A stretch of 64,000 bases of DNA from Icerya purchasi (Eukaryota > Arthropoda > Insecta > Hemiptera > Monophlebidae): the NCBI GenBank assembly GCA_039619475.1, contig CM077115.1:413424557-413488556 (forward strand). The letters run 5' to 3'. A program made the position numbers and the translations under genes. The notes under the pieces are model-generated. The model did not search any database. It was not told the DNA's origin and saw only the letters and a list, made by a program, of their open reading frames with translations. Numbering within the stretch: position 1 is the first letter of the stretch; every line of letters starts with the position of its first letter. Positions 21,484-34,089 of this stretch are shown here, in pieces.

Positions 21484-22600
21484 TTTGTACATTTGTTCGT
21501 TATATTCGTATTTTCTTCTAAATTACTAGATTTAATATAAAGTTCGTTGAATGATTTTATATTAAATTGAACATTAATTTATCGTAATATAAATGTATCG
21601 AAACACGACCAAAAAATAAATGCGAGAAGAACATAAATGGATACTTAAGATGCTGACTATAGTTTCTCGGTGCAGAAATACAAGGCCGTCCAAACTAGTG
21701 GACGTCTTAAATATTTTTTTCTATAGTATTTTGTATGTTCTAGTGCAGAGTTATATTACGGTGAATCGTTTTTGGTAATTTTGTTTTTTCAGTTTATTAA
21801 ATTTTACATGTATAGTTGACCGTTTGCGTTGTGCTTTTTAAATATCTACAGGCAATAGTTTCCAGCTTCAGTTATAAATTACTTCCGGTTGTAAATGTTT
21901 TTTGTTATTTTTACTCTGCTTTGTTGTATATTCTATAATGTCGCATAATTAAAATTCAACTTGAAAACTAATTATTGCATTTACAATCTACACTTTTAAC
22001 AGTTTACGATTCTGAAATGTAGCGTGTTCGTGTCCTCTTCCGTGCAAGTAGTTACGGTGCGTATTAATTAGGTCTTCAAAGGTGCGTGGAAGCATAAAAC
22101 GACGAGAAAGCGAATTTACGGCCCTCCGTTACGACTTGAGCCGAATGGGGGGATACACGCGCTCGACTAAAAAACGATGCGTCACAAATTTTCTGTTCTC
22201 GTTTTCCTAATTTTATTTCTTGCCAAGTTCGAAAAATGTTGTCTACTCTTTCACGTATCGGTAACTATACAAAAATATAAACGACGTACTAATTAAAATC
22301 CCACGGCCGCGTGTTCCGTCAAGTCTTGTAAGTTCGTCTAGGATCATTAAACGCCATAAGCTCGGGATTTTATCTAAATCCGAGCGAGAACAGAGTAATT
22401 CTTTAAAAATAAGTGAAAACAATCGTTTATTTTATACACGCTATAATATATGTCTGATAAAACCGTTAATACTCATTATTTATGAAAAATAAAGCGGTCG
22501 CTTAAACGATGGTCATTTAGTTGAAAAGTAAATATAAAGTAAATTAATTATTTAATAATAAAAAAAGAAACAAACATTTAAATTAAAAATAAATTATTTT
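21482..22600. other. Interval without recognised gene
   Basis: Non-coding AT-rich DNA with no long frames. I could match nothing in it elsewhere in the window except the motif that begins at 22602. Confidence 0.4.
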
Positions 22601-22601
22601 A

Positions 22602-23246
22602 CAAACGTTTTCTTCGGGCATAGCATCATCTAACAACACAGACCGAATTCAGGTAAAACTAAAAAATGATCTCTTAAACGATACCGAAACAATCATTCTC
22701 TTTTTAATATGAAAATTAAACTCCTTTTCGATTTTTGTTCTGTTTATAAGCTTGATATTTCTATTAGAAATTTAAAATTCCGCTTTTTGTTTTCTTTATA
22801 TATTTTACCACCATTAATTGCAGTCATACGCCATCCGCCTATTGTATATCTATATATATATATATATATATTAATTACAACGTAATTCTTAGGCTACCCC
22901 CCCATTAGAAAAAATATCACAAAAAAATGTCCCAATTTTATGTAACGTTTGTTATATTTTATAGGATTTTTGTTATTGTTATTTAAAAAATGTCTTAATT
23001 TTATATAATGAAAGTTAAATGTTAGGATAGGTTTTTTGTGTTGATGCCAGTGTAAATTTTGATCATTTTGTACAAAGTATAGAAGAGAAATAGACAGAAA
23101 TGAAAACAAGAGGGGTCAAGGGGCACGAGACCAAAATGATCGAGTTATATATTTATGTGTAGTCCCATTAGTTCTAGTACGTTTTTAGTTTTAATTGAGT
23201 GACCTGTTCTCAGCTGATGATAGCCCATGCCTAAAAACGTTTCATA
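22602..23246. repeat. Inverted pair of GGGCATAGC/GATGATAG motifs enclosing repeat copy 2
   Basis: AAACGTTTTCTTCGGGCATA (22604-22623) followed by GCATCATC is inversely repeated by GATGATAGCCCATGCC and TAAAAACGTTTC (23217-23244). A polyadenylation-like AATAAAG follows at 23247. About 580 bp separate the two arms, including most of the unnamed repeat. Either the repeat inserted into a hairpin-type element, or the arms are two independent ends. Confidence 0.5.
22872..23147 (+). repeat. Unnamed repeat, copy 2
   Basis: Same order of conserved phrases as copy 1, including ATGTCCCAATTTTATGTAACG and TTGATGCCAGT, but the internal right inverted end is degraded. Preceded by an (AT)n run at about 22846-22871. 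Confidence 0.75.
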
Positions 23247-23289
23247 ATAAAGTATTTAAATTTAATAAATTTTGTATTTATTATTAAAG

Positions 23290-24630
23290 AACTTATTTTA
23301 TATCTCTATAAATTCTAAACCAACAGGCTGTGGATTTACCTAGATATGAAACGAAAAACCTCGAACGGCGATGTATTATTAAATCTGAAGTTTTAGCTCG
23401 ATATATTGCCGGGTTTCAATTTATATTTAATAAAAATGCATTTATTCCTGGCAAAAATCATGTCAAAATCGTATTTGGTAACATTTTCTGAGACACAGGT
23501 TTTCATTATTAGACAGGTAAATTTTCGTTTAATTATCGTTATCTTTCCGATGATAAAATAATCCGGTATGAAAAATATTAGTCGAATACGATTTTGACCT
23601 GGTTCCTGCCGAAAAAGGATACTTGCGCACGGACGGCAACTTCAACGATTATGAAAACGATCCTTAGTGTTCAGGTAACATTGTTTTAATTTGTTGACCG
23701 TTGCCAACCTCCTTTCGTTGCATTACTTTTTTCGTACGTTTTTTTCGTTTTTTCGTTTTTTTTCCAAAAATATCTCTCGCAACTGTACAATTTCCGTGTC
23801 AGTTTTCAGACGAGTTCAATGAGTTTTTGATCATTTTCATCTTCAGATTTCTTACCATTTTGCTCCGTCGCTTCACGGTAAATGTTGTCTAGTTTAATAG
23901 TCGCACTGCGCGTAATGGGAAATAGTTCTTGTTTCCTTCTCCGTTTTATATAAGCCGATTGTACAGAGCATGTCGCCGGTATTTCCAGCGTTAATTAAGT
24001 CGCTTCTAATAAAAGGAGCACTCAGCAGAAACGTGACTCGCTACTTCCGGAACTCACTGCGAAGATATGCTGATAGTTCTAAGGGGTTAATAAATCTGGT
24101 AAAATATCATTAACCTTTTTCTGCGGTTGGTTCATTAACGTATTCGTTTTCGAGATTCCTTTTTCACTTTTTTTTCTTTTCTTTTTTCTTTTTTTTTTTT
24201 TTTTTTTTATATCTAACAACGATTACTTCATTGGCGTTTAATATCAGTTACACAGAGAGAGTGAATAAAAAGAAAACCGGCGACTCAGAAAGAGCATTAA
24301 TTGAAAAAAAAAAACAAAGTCTGTTGCTAAAATTTTAGATGGAAATTTTTCTAAACGGAGTAAGCTAGTTGTCAGAAATTTCGGAAATATTTTAATCCGC
24401 TTTTCGTCTACTTCGGATAATATTTATCGACTTTGTATAAAACGAGCATCTTTATCGGGACTCACATGTTAGCTGACTGAACGGAAATGCTAACAGCCGA
24501 GTTTTTCGAATTCTCTGTGGCAGCCGTTTTATAAATTCACTTAAAATCCTAATCGTGTCGAGACTATCGAATAATTGCTGTTTTGCGCTCATCATTAAAT
24601 GTGTTTTTAACCCTTTTTTGCTTTTTTTTT
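23290..24630. other. Interval without recognised gene
   Basis: Contains T-runs at about 23755 and 24179-24208 and an A-run near 24305. The small frames are T-run by-products. No family recognised. Confidence 0.4.
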
Positions 24631-24639
24631 TTTTTTTTT

Positions 24640-25160
24640 TTCGACATGGATATATCTTATAGTTGTGCGGGTTATTCCCGAAATTTGTTCGTCACGTTTG
24701 GACCGACACCTCAGATAGAAATGTTCCAAAATTGAATTTACGATCGTTCGGAGTTAATCATCGACGCCTCTCGATTAAAAATAATAATTTACGGATTCTC
24801 GCATAGATTTATCTTATGGCTGGGGGTCATTCCGCAAATTTGTGCATCGCATTTTGATCGAAACTCTGAACGATTCCCTTTTTTTTCGGATTTTGTAATT
24901 ACTCGTCTCTTGCGTCTATCGGAAGTAAGCGGTGTATTTTATTAATTATCTAAATGCAAATTCCATAGATGTAAGTGCGACGATGAATTTCGTGCGAGCC
25001 AAGGTTGTATACAATTCATTAGGCCTTTCGGTTTGCGTATCATTAATGCGGATAAATTTGATTCTACGATTATGCGTCGACGGTGAGTAATGCCGAAAAG
25101 TGTGAATGATATAATCGAAGAAACGTTCCGAAATCGAATTTACGATCGATCCGATTCCAT
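24640..25160 (+). repeat. Diverged internal repeats of about 160-300 bp
   Basis: The phrase CATGGATATATCTTATAG plus CGAAATTTGTTCGTCACG (24646 onward) recurs as CATAGATTTATCTTATGG plus GCAAATTTGTGCATCGCA (24804 onward). The phrase GTTCCAAAATTGAATTTACG (24723) recurs as GTTCCGAAATCGAATTTACG (25125). They are old duplications within a less AT-rich patch. Confidence 0.5.
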
Positions 25161-25624
25161 CAGCAGCGCCGAACTTCATCAACGAATGCGTTACCGTCCC
25201 AAAAGTTAATTCGATCATCAACTTGAGCAGAACCGACTTATGTGTCTCATGCGCTGTCTGTGATGGTTCAAACGTGACATGAAACACTTTCCCGCCAAGA
25301 GCGGTGGGTTTCGTACGTAAAAAGTACCGGAACGCCAATGCGTACAATATGCGCGTGTGCGATACGTGCTATAAATCGCCGCTCGATAAAAAAGATGCTC
25401 CTACGATTGACGGTTTTCGTTATTTCTGTCCGATTTACCATCCTGTCTGCGAGCGATCAGTGTCTCCGCGTCCCTCTATTTTTGTGCAAATTCGTCGATT
25501 GCGTTTCGTGTACGGTTTGAAAGGCACTGTCGGTGCCATAACATTCCGGTGGACATTATACGACGGTTTCGGAACTGCCTCATTAACTGATCGCGCGTTC
25601 AGTGTACACACTGAACGTCATTGA
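24946..25624. other. Less AT-rich patch with overlapping open frames on both strands
   Basis: A 133-codon minus-strand frame (24946-25347) overlaps a 106-codon plus-strand frame (25304-25624) that contains CDTCYKSP and a CPIYHPVC pair of cysteines. Neither matches a family I know. Base composition and the length of the open frames exceed those of the neighbouring non-coding DNA, so an exon or coding relic is possible, but there is no splice model that I can defend. Confidence 0.25.
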
Positions 25625-26045
25625 TTCATAAATTGACCGATTTGGCACGTGGGCTACATGAAGAAGTCGATAGTAAAAGCTTGATTCTGATTTCTCGGCA
25701 CGGAACCTCTTGTACTGCACATGAACGGCATTTGTACCGATGCGAGTTGCTTTATCGCGAGTAATTTGCCTGCTTTAGCCCCTGTTCCTGAGATAACCGA
25801 TGATCGAATTCGTTTTCGAAGAAGCGACACGCACTATGGCGCATATTACGGGAGAACGTCTGATTTCGATGAAATTTGGAATTTAGATAGATTTTAATGT
25901 AAGGAACAAAATGCATCTTAACCAGAGACATTCGTCGGTGGGTACTCTTTAGGTATATTTTCGGGCTCTTTTTATTTCCATTTCAGGCATTCTTTCAAAG
26001 GGACAGTTTCTTTAAAAAAAAGGGCTAAAATTATATATATATATA

Positions 26046-26488
26046 CTTTATTGAACAATATAAAATCTTTATTAAACAGAAAATTATTTTTAAATTAAAA
26101 ATTAAAACGTGCCGACATGTTTCGGAGTCACTTGCTCCATATTCATGGCGTTAATAATTAAAGTTAAAAATTGAAACGATGACGTATTTGTCTTCTTATA
26201 ATATTATTATTTTTAAATTAAAAATTAAAACGTGCCGACATGTTTCGGAGTCACTTGCTCCATATTCATGGCGTTAATAATTAAAGTTAAAAATTGAAAC
26301 GATGACGTATTTGTCTTCTTATAATATTAATATTATAAGAAGACAAATACGTCATCGTTTCAATTTTTAACTTTAATTATTAACGCCATGAATATGGAGC
26401 AAGTGACTCCGAAACATGTCGGCACGTTTTAATTTTTAATTTAAAAATAATTTTCTGTTTAATAAAGATTTTATATTGTTCAATAAAG
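26046..26488. repeat. Long hairpin repeat with a 123-bp tandem duplication
   Basis: The right arm (26329-26488) is the inverse of the left copy (26046-26206), and a second tandem left copy fills 26206-26328, period 123 bp. Both outer ends carry a CTTTATTGAACAATATAAAA-type sequence. Each unit contains a small stem, GGAG-CAAGTGA-CTCC, followed directly by GAAACATGTCGG. The exact pairing means a long double-stranded RNA if transcribed. No coding capacity. Confidence 0.9.
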
Positions 26489-26776
26489 TGTTAATACAGA
26501 AATGGAAGAAAATAATTTTAACCTAAATATTAAAAAGTATATATATATATTTTAAATTTAATAAATTTAAGGAACACCTCCTTCCATAATAGACAAGTTT
26601 ATCGAGTTTGAGCCACATGGAGTCAGCCTTACGTAACTATATGCGAGCAACTTTTTAAGAAATACCCCCTTGCTCGATATTTCAACCGAATTCTACATAA
26701 TTTATAAAAACATAAAATATTAAAATTATTATTTATTTTTTAAATTATTGATACATAATTGGTGTTGATTGAATGT

Positions 26777-26833
<57 letters not shown>
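26777..26833. repeat. (AT)n microsatellite
   Basis: About 57 bp of alternating A and T. Confidence 0.95.
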
Positions 26834-26839
<6 letters not shown>

Positions 26840-27350
26840 TAGGAGAAAATTAAATATATTACGTGCTTCAAAATTTTTTAGATTTAGCATCAATTTCTCG
26901 CGTAAACTCTTGATCACTAAATTCATCATCATCAGAATTGCAATCACTATCGTCATTATCGGCTGAAATTAACAACTCATAATAGCTTCTTTTTTAAGTA
27001 GTGATGTGCTTTTCTTTGAGAACTTTATCGAACTCCAAATTAGTGGTCAGAATGGTGGAGTAGACGATGAAAAACAACCGAATCGCCTCCTCTTTCAAAG
27101 ATCTTCTCGCCAAGTTTCGTCTGTACCGCTTGAAATACTTATTACAGGCTTCTGAAGCTTTCTCCCGATAAAAGTGGTAACAGCGCTTTCTCCATTATAA
27201 TAGAATCACGAACTTGCATTTTGTGCATGGTTAGTATGAGATTGGATACCATGGATTCAGCTGTACATACAATTTGGCCGTTTCTCTCCCATAAAAAGAA
27301 ACTTTTAACCGTACGCCCACTGGGTATAACTTTAATAAGAATAGCCTTGA
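26840..27350 (-). pseudogene. Unrecognised degenerate protein-coding relic
   Basis: Reading the minus strand from 27350, one frame gives a protein-like stretch containing VIPSGRTVKSFFLWERNG and MVSNLILTMHKMQVRDS. After a frame change near 27175 it continues as REKASEACNKYFKRYRRNL, then EEAIRLFFIVYSTILTTNLE, and after a stop near 27000 it ends in an acidic DDSDCNSDDDEFSDQEF segment. The residue composition is that of a real protein. The family is unknown to me; a transposase or other transposon protein is plausible from the setting. Confidence 0.4.
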
Positions 27351-27786
27351 TTCGATAAATTCCGTGTCGACTAAATGCGTGGAATGTGTTCGGTGCTATA
27401 AGACATATCTATTGTTCGGTTGCATCTATATGCAGCGGAATTTTTTGGACTTCTTAAAATTAGGTATGTTTTTAACCTTAAGGGCGTTTTCTTGTTGAGT
27501 AGACAGTTACATGTTTTCGGTGCTCATTTATCATTTCCATAGTAATCGCTAATTACCGCAAAACATATCTGTGGCTCTATGGTAGTAGCGGAGAAAATAC
27601 CTTTTCTTATTTTCAACCTTGTTTTTATTCTTTAGTATTAACTTCGCGTCAAAGTAATGGAACTCCGCGGAATATATTATTCGCCAAAAATGTTATTTAC
27701 GATTAAATGTAGGATCATTTCGTTGGTAAATACGGTAGTTACCATATTTATTCGGTATTTATCTTCGAATTTGAGATGTCTAGAAA

Positions 27787-27888
27787 ATTTATTGGCGTTG
27801 ATCAGGCCATGGAGTAACCATGCAGGTTAATTAAAAGATTTATTGGCGTTGATCAGGCCATGGAGTAACCATGCAGGTTAATTAAAAG
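27787..27888 (+). repeat. 51-bp exact tandem duplication
   Basis: The unit TTATTGGCGTTGATCAGGCC and what follows appears twice, head to tail, with a period of 51 bp and no difference seen. Confidence 0.95.
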
Positions 27889-28283
27889 AAATAGCACGTG
27901 ATAAATCACTGGGTACCTAACAAAACGAGGCAAAAACAAGTCGACGAATATTTCGAAAATAAAAACCCGTGGATTGATTCACAGCGGAGTGGATTGGAAC
28001 ATGAATAAGAGGGCGATTATTTACTTGCGACGAAGGAATGGAAGAAATAACTCTTTGAATTTGTCAGCACCATGTTTTATACTTCTTGCATACCGAGTAG
28101 GCGGAAAAACATACTACTATGTATTGTTCGCATGCTATACTTTGGTATAATGGTGTTAGAAATTTTGTTTACTTCATCGATGTGTATATACATATATGAA
28201 CTCAACGTTCCGACACGGGCATATTTTCGATTATAGTCTTTTGTAATTCTTGCAGAAAAGTCGAAGAATAGAAAAGTAATGGA

Positions 28284-28285
<2 letters not shown>

Positions 28286-28318
<33 letters not shown>

Positions 28319-28340
28319 TAAATAATAATAAATAATGGAA
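28286..28340. repeat. (AAT)n microsatellite
   Basis: Run of AAT/ATA trinucleotides, slightly interrupted near its right end. Confidence 0.9.
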
Positions 28341-28349
28341 GTAGTCCGA

Positions 28350-30870
28350 ATTAATCATTTTTCGTGTATAGAATACAAAATTACGAAGAAAAAAAAGGAA
28401 ATACGTTAAATTTTCAAAAATTTCTTTTGAAAACTTTTAAATTCAATTTTTCGAAATAGATTTTTTTAAAAGCATTAAGCACAACCATTTAAGCCAGCTT
28501 TGGTCTTTCACCATGGTAAAATATTAGCGTGTTCTGAAACTTTTTAAGCGGTAAAATAATTTTTTAACCGTACTTGTAGAACGAAATGTGTGCTATTAAG
28601 GCGTCCGAGTATCGTTTTTTTTTGTTTTTTTTTTTTTGTAAAAACAGAGAGGAAAAAATTTCGAAAAGTTTTTTTTTTCTCCTTAATCCTTTAAAATCTA
28701 TGCGCCGTTTACTACAAGCAAGATACATTGTAGTAAAGTGCTGAACAAACTTAATCAATACAGAGGCACGTTCATTTGCAGACCCCATCCATCCGTTACC
28801 GCTAAAATCTCTTCTAAAGCGGCTAAACTGCACGTTTGAGGACATTTCCGTCTCGTGCAAAGCAGCAACTTGGTAAGCTCACTGTTACAACACTAGAAAA
28901 AATCATTAACAAACGTCTACTTCTATCCGTCAACGAATCGAATAATATTGTTTCCCTGGAACAAGCCGAAAGTGTAAGGCTAAATTTACGCAGTGCCATC
29001 TGGTTAACTTTCAAAGCTAGATACATTTGTTGATTTTCCAAAGCCACCAGAACATAATGTTTGATATTTTAGAAAAGCTTAAGACCACTTTTGACGGAAA
29101 GCTTTATCAAATTATAATGAATGACGTCAGTTGCCAGGATGATAATATTCGCATTTGAAATTATTAAAAGAACCGAACTACAAAAGTCAAACTTGACTTG
29201 CAATTCTTTCATATTGTTAGCGTGGAGAATGGTATATCACAAATGTTCTGTCTTAATGGTAACCTTGTCTATTATATGTATATATATGTGTGTGTGCATG
29301 TATATGAATATGTATATGTGCCATGAATTTCACTACTAATGACTGTCCGGCTTTTCATCAAGACCAGAGTATTTCCTTAACCTTCTCTTCGGTCCCCATA
29401 AATATACGAACCTATTCTTCACAAAGTGGTCTAAAATGAATGGTTTGAGCTTTTTTTGTTCAAAAACATAACACGTTGGCTTCAGCGGAGGATGATGTGG
29501 GTCAATGGAATTTATTTCTATCTAGATAAAACAGTCATTCCGAATTTCCGGTTAGTCAGATTTCTAAGTCCGCATTCGATAGTAGATTAGCCTGACAATA
29601 TACTTTTAACATAAAATCCGTTTACATAAAGTCACTCTTAAATGTACCATATTTTCTTAACCATCAATTTAATATCCTCGCCAACTTACTTTTCAATGCC
29701 TATAAAATCTTAATCTGAAGTAAAATAAATTACGAGTGACGAGTGTACCTCTCAGCTATCTTGCAGTATATCCCAATGAAATTCTACATCAATTTCTGAA
29801 AGTTATATATTTTCATTTTACGTGTTGGCAACTCGTATTTTTGACCATAATTCGTAAATAGAATTTTAACGTTCATTCTGAAACTGCAAGCAAATAACTG
29901 CGCTGTAGATGCTCTTAAGCTATGTGGGAATCTGTGGAAAATGAAACAGTGCACATAGCGCTCACGCAATTATTTCAGCTTCTAAACCATAAGTCCTCCC
30001 GGCACTCCCCAAATATTTGATGCACAACCACATTTTATAGAGCGCTGGCGGAACAAAAATACTTCTCGACTCTTTCTTTCTTCAAATCGTCGAGTAGATT
30101 GTCGTAGAGGCCTTTTGATGAGATCTCACTCGTTGATTATTACGTGCTTAGCTGCATGCCAGACGCGGCTCTCCCATAATTACTTGTCGGAAGACGGCAA
30201 TTTCTCAGCCATTTACTCGTTTTGCTCCTAAACATTTCTATACTGCATTTTTATTCAATGCTCTAAATCCATAATGGCCAGTGTATTTTTAAAGTTGGTA
30301 AAGCTGTGCTAAACGGAAAGCTGCAGTTTCGCTGCGATCAGCGGTTCTATCGGTTTGATGCTGTTAGGTTTCTTGCGTCGATACTAGTCAATCGCGTTAT
30401 TGTTCTAATTTAGAATTTTGTAAAAGTATCAACAGGTTGATTTTTTTTTTTTCTTATCTTTTGTTTTTAAAGTCAATCGACAAAGTTGAAATCGTTTTTC
30501 TTGTGCTACCTGTTTTGTACCATTATATATCGTCCTCGTCTATTCTCACTCGATTTCGAGTATGAGATTATCTCCTAATTCAGAGGAGAATTAGAGAATA
30601 GAATAGCCTCGCAATAGATAAGCACGTAATCAGGAGCGCAACCTAGCTTCATGCTGCCGACCAATGATAGAAAGCTTATCAATAGAGTAGGATAACCAAG
30701 ACGACTGGCCTTTACTCACGTTGATGCGATTGTTCGCCGGCTGAATATTTCTATACGACGCTAGCGCACTCGCACGACTAGATTCGGAACTGATTATAGC
30801 CGCTTGCTATCGCGCTACAGATGCAGCCCAAATAAGTGTGTTTATGTTGCTGTGTACGAAACTAGCGCCA
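28350..30870. other. 2.5-kb interval, no gene recognised
   Basis: Small frames on both strands around 28564-29047 overlap each other and show no recognisable motif. A CA/TA-rich stretch lies at 29275-29325. A cluster of short inverted sites, such as CTAATTC-AGAG-GAGAATTAG, lies near 30577-30595. Nothing supports a gene. Confidence 0.4.
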
Positions 30871-30879
30871 CATATTTTT

Positions 30880-30945
30880 GTCTTCACACAGTGAACCCGA
30901 GACCTCCGGATCGGAAGTCAAGCGCTCTAGCCACTAGGCCGATAC
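30880..30945 (-). repeat. tRNA-like head of a SINE
   Basis: The minus strand reads GGCCTAGTGGCTAGAGCGC, with a good pol III A box TGGCTAGAGCG (30923-30933 on plus), then an anticodon-arm-like segment CTTCCGATCCGGAG, then a degenerate B box around GGGTTCACTG (30890-30899). Spacing fits a tRNA-derived promoter, but the acceptor stem cannot be closed, so it is a SINE head or tRNA pseudogene rather than a working tRNA. Confidence 0.6.
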
Positions 30946-31079
30946 TAACTGGACTGTTTTCCGTTCGGTTTTGCTGAGTCTTCATCTCCCACTATCGCAA
31001 GCAAATCTGATCCTATCCTTCAATATAATTCATTCCTTCAATCTATCAGTAGTGCTCTCTCATTATTTTCAACTTTTCG

Positions 31080-32080
31080 TTGCTTCCTATCGTCCAAACA
31101 AGGCGGGACAGCTTCGCTTTCAATCGTAGACGCGTTAACCTTACTATATTTCGATCTAATTCTAGCCCGGAAACTTTCTTGCCTAAAAACGGCATAATTC
31201 AAGAACTGGGTAATATTCCTAATACTGCTGAGAAATCCTTCTGGAAGAAATTCCGCTCTTCCTTTTCAAGATCTGCTCCGCTTAATAATCATATTTCGAA
31301 GAAGCTACAGCAATTAAATATCCATTCTCCAAACGCCCTTCTAGCTTATTACCTTTTATGATTCTGTCGCTTCGGCGTATGTTTCTAACGATAACGAATT
31401 GTACCGTTTTCAGAAGAGTCTACTCCTCACTTCTTTACATTAGATTTCACTGTGAATGAATTAAAACCTACTTTTCAAAAAATCATCTAGCTCCACTTTT
31501 GATCTTGATAGCATTATATTCGGCATTCCTAAAAATCTACCCGATCCATCTCTCCGTAATATTTTTAACACTTTCAATGCTATTCTTTGCAGCGGAGTTA
31601 CTCCTTCTGATTGAAAGTCTTTCATTATTACAACTCTATCCCTGAAAAGAAAAACTCTTTCCTTCGTTCTATGCTTTTAGTTTTGTGTCTCAAGAAATTG
31701 TTTAATGCTCAACCGGTGCTTGGTTTGGCGACTTGAGCACAACAATATTCTCTTTTCCAATATCTTACAGGTTTAATTTCTGCTGATCGCGTCAGTATTT
31801 TTGTGGCGCATGTATACAAATCTTCTATCAATAAACAGTTTATTTTGTCTTTGCATTTATTGATGTTTCCAGTGTTATCAATAATGTGCATCTTCTCACT
31901 TTTAGAGACAGAACGATAGCATTCAACATTTCTATGAAGTTCACCTCCATTATTATTAATCTTACCAGCTACATTGCATTATCCTTGTTCATCGTAAACA
32001 TTTAAAAATACAAAGCTGCACTTTTTTCTTTTTTCACCTCTTCGACCGATGCCTTCGTTAACGAACCGGGATATAATAAT
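31080..32080 (+). pseudogene. Decayed LINE reverse transcriptase
   Basis: In shifting plus-strand frames one can follow typical reverse-transcriptase phrases in order: a pre-domain frame of 93 codons (31080-31361), FDLDSIIFGIPKNLPDPSLR (about 31500), an FNAILCSGVTPSDxKSFIIT stretch (W replaced by stop), SRLEHNN-like and FIDVSSVINNVH-like segments (the AFDxVxH palm region), and SFSDAF. Many stops and frame changes. It ends near an A-run at 32084. LINE, clade uncertain. Confidence 0.55.
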
Positions 32081-32099
32081 TTGGAAAAAAAAAAAAGAG

Positions 32100-34080
32100 G
32101 GCAGTTTATTAAAAACTTATCGAATCCAGTTAATTCCTTTGATATGTATCTAGAATTTCACATCGTACGCGAACCCGAAGTTTATTAAATTTAATGAATG
32201 TCGGGAATCTGGTTGCAGTGGTCGAAATATCTGGAAGAATGCTGGGTAGTGATTGGAAAAATGAAAAATTGTTTCATCGTCTCCTCCTCTTCCCGATTAT
32301 AGTGTAACGCAGTGTGTTGATTCCTCTTCAACAACACTCGTTACCTGATTAACCGTACACATAGTCGGCAAAACGATTAGTTCAAAATACGGCAACAGTT
32401 CGTGTAATAATGAACCGTTAATCGGTAAACGAAATATTATAAGTGAACAAGTAGAAGCAGCGTGAAAGCAAACGAAACTTAAAATATACACGTCGTTCGT
32501 GTTTGCTTGTGAACGCCAGATCGATTGACAGATGGGTGCCTGCTGACGTAACTGGTTCGAAATGAAATATGAAAAATCGACGTGAACGCAGATAAAACTA
32601 TTTTTTTTTTGATAGACGTCGCTCTGTTGACTGTTGCGGATTACCGGTGTAAATCACGATTATAACGAACGCGTGAAATGGACAGAATTACGGAAAGAAA
32701 AAATGATGAATCAAGTGTGTAAAGACGAAGATTAATGACGTAACAAGGGGGCCAGTCTGTCAAATGAAACACACCTGTTCCGCTGCCGTTGTAAAATATA
32801 AATACCGTCCCGTCAAAATGTCAGAACAGCGTAATTTCCCGCTTCGACTGGGATCGGTGGACGCAGATATCGCAATCAGAGTAATTCATTCTAGTGGGAT
32901 AATTCCAAAATAATGACAAATACCGTTATTAAGTATTTTTTATTCCGGGACAAATAATCGAAATCGCGCATTTCAGTAGCGGTTCTAGTAACAATGTTTT
33001 TTTTTGGGACCACCCGCTTAGCGCTGATAATTTCAACCTCCAACTTTGCTAGAACGTACCTCGAAAGTGTCTGCTTCATCGACAATGCCAGAAGTTTTTA
33101 GAGCTCAAACTAAAAATTGCAACTTTCCGAGAAAAATAATCGTCAAACTTTTGTTAATTTCAACGTCGACAGAAGAATGACTGACACGTGCGCGAACTGT
33201 ACTTTAAACGGTGATTATTCCGAACACGTAATTGCGTTTAGCAGATATACTCGCGATGCACCCAATTAACATCTAGATAAATGACATAAACTACGAAGAT
33301 CCGCCGACGTAAAAGTAAACGGATAAGCAGAAGTGACGACACAGAAGTGGACTGGCGAGTTAGAAAAATTACAAGAGATGCTAACGAAAGAGGACGGATA
33401 GATAATTACTTTTTCGGGAAAGTGCGCATTTTTGGTGAAATACGTACGTCAGTTGAATATCTGAAAGTCTGACGGTCTAGACTTCGCGAAAAATAAAATG
33501 GAAAGGTACCACTTTAAATTACGGAAGTATTAAACACGCTATTGCTATAATCGAAATCCCACACAGTCGATAAATCATTCTGCACTCGGATATTTTTTTG
33601 TCATATACGATGACCTACAACAGTTGATAGTTATTTCGATATTGACTTAATTCCTTGATGTAACTAAAATTGATGTTTATCTCATCGCAGAATTCTTCTT
33701 CGTTAGAGTATGTGTCGTGGCGCGTACAGTCTACTTTTTATTTGATCTGTGATATGTCTGCATGAAAAAAAAAACACGTAAATACGACAGTGACGTATTG
33801 CTTTTGCTACTCATCAGTTTATATAGTGTGATCATTTTCTGCATACATCCGTTTAGTGAGTAGTATTTTATGATCGTTATTTATGCGAATTTATGCTGTT
33901 ACTAATACTTCCTGTTCTTTAATTGTTTTTTTTTTTTTTTTTTTGCTTTTAGTAGTTTATTCTAATATCGTGTATCGGAAATCACGAAATTCTTTCGAAA
34001 GAAATTCATTAATTTCTTTAGTATTGTTAGGTTAATATTAAATACGCTTTAATTAGAGATCGCAAATCAACTCCGCTTAA
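32100..34080. other. 2-kb interval, no gene recognised
   Basis: No long frames, no matches to other parts of the window, T-run at about 33926-33944. Confidence 0.4.
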
Positions 34081-34089
34081 GTAGTTTTG

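Noticed and set aside
28564..29047. Overlapping frames of 98, 74 and 65 codons as host exons
   Set aside because: They overlap on opposite strands, show no motif and have no consistent splice signals.
30880..30945. Functional tRNA gene
   Set aside because: The A box is good, but the B box is degenerate and no acceptor stem closes. A SINE head or tRNA relic explains it.
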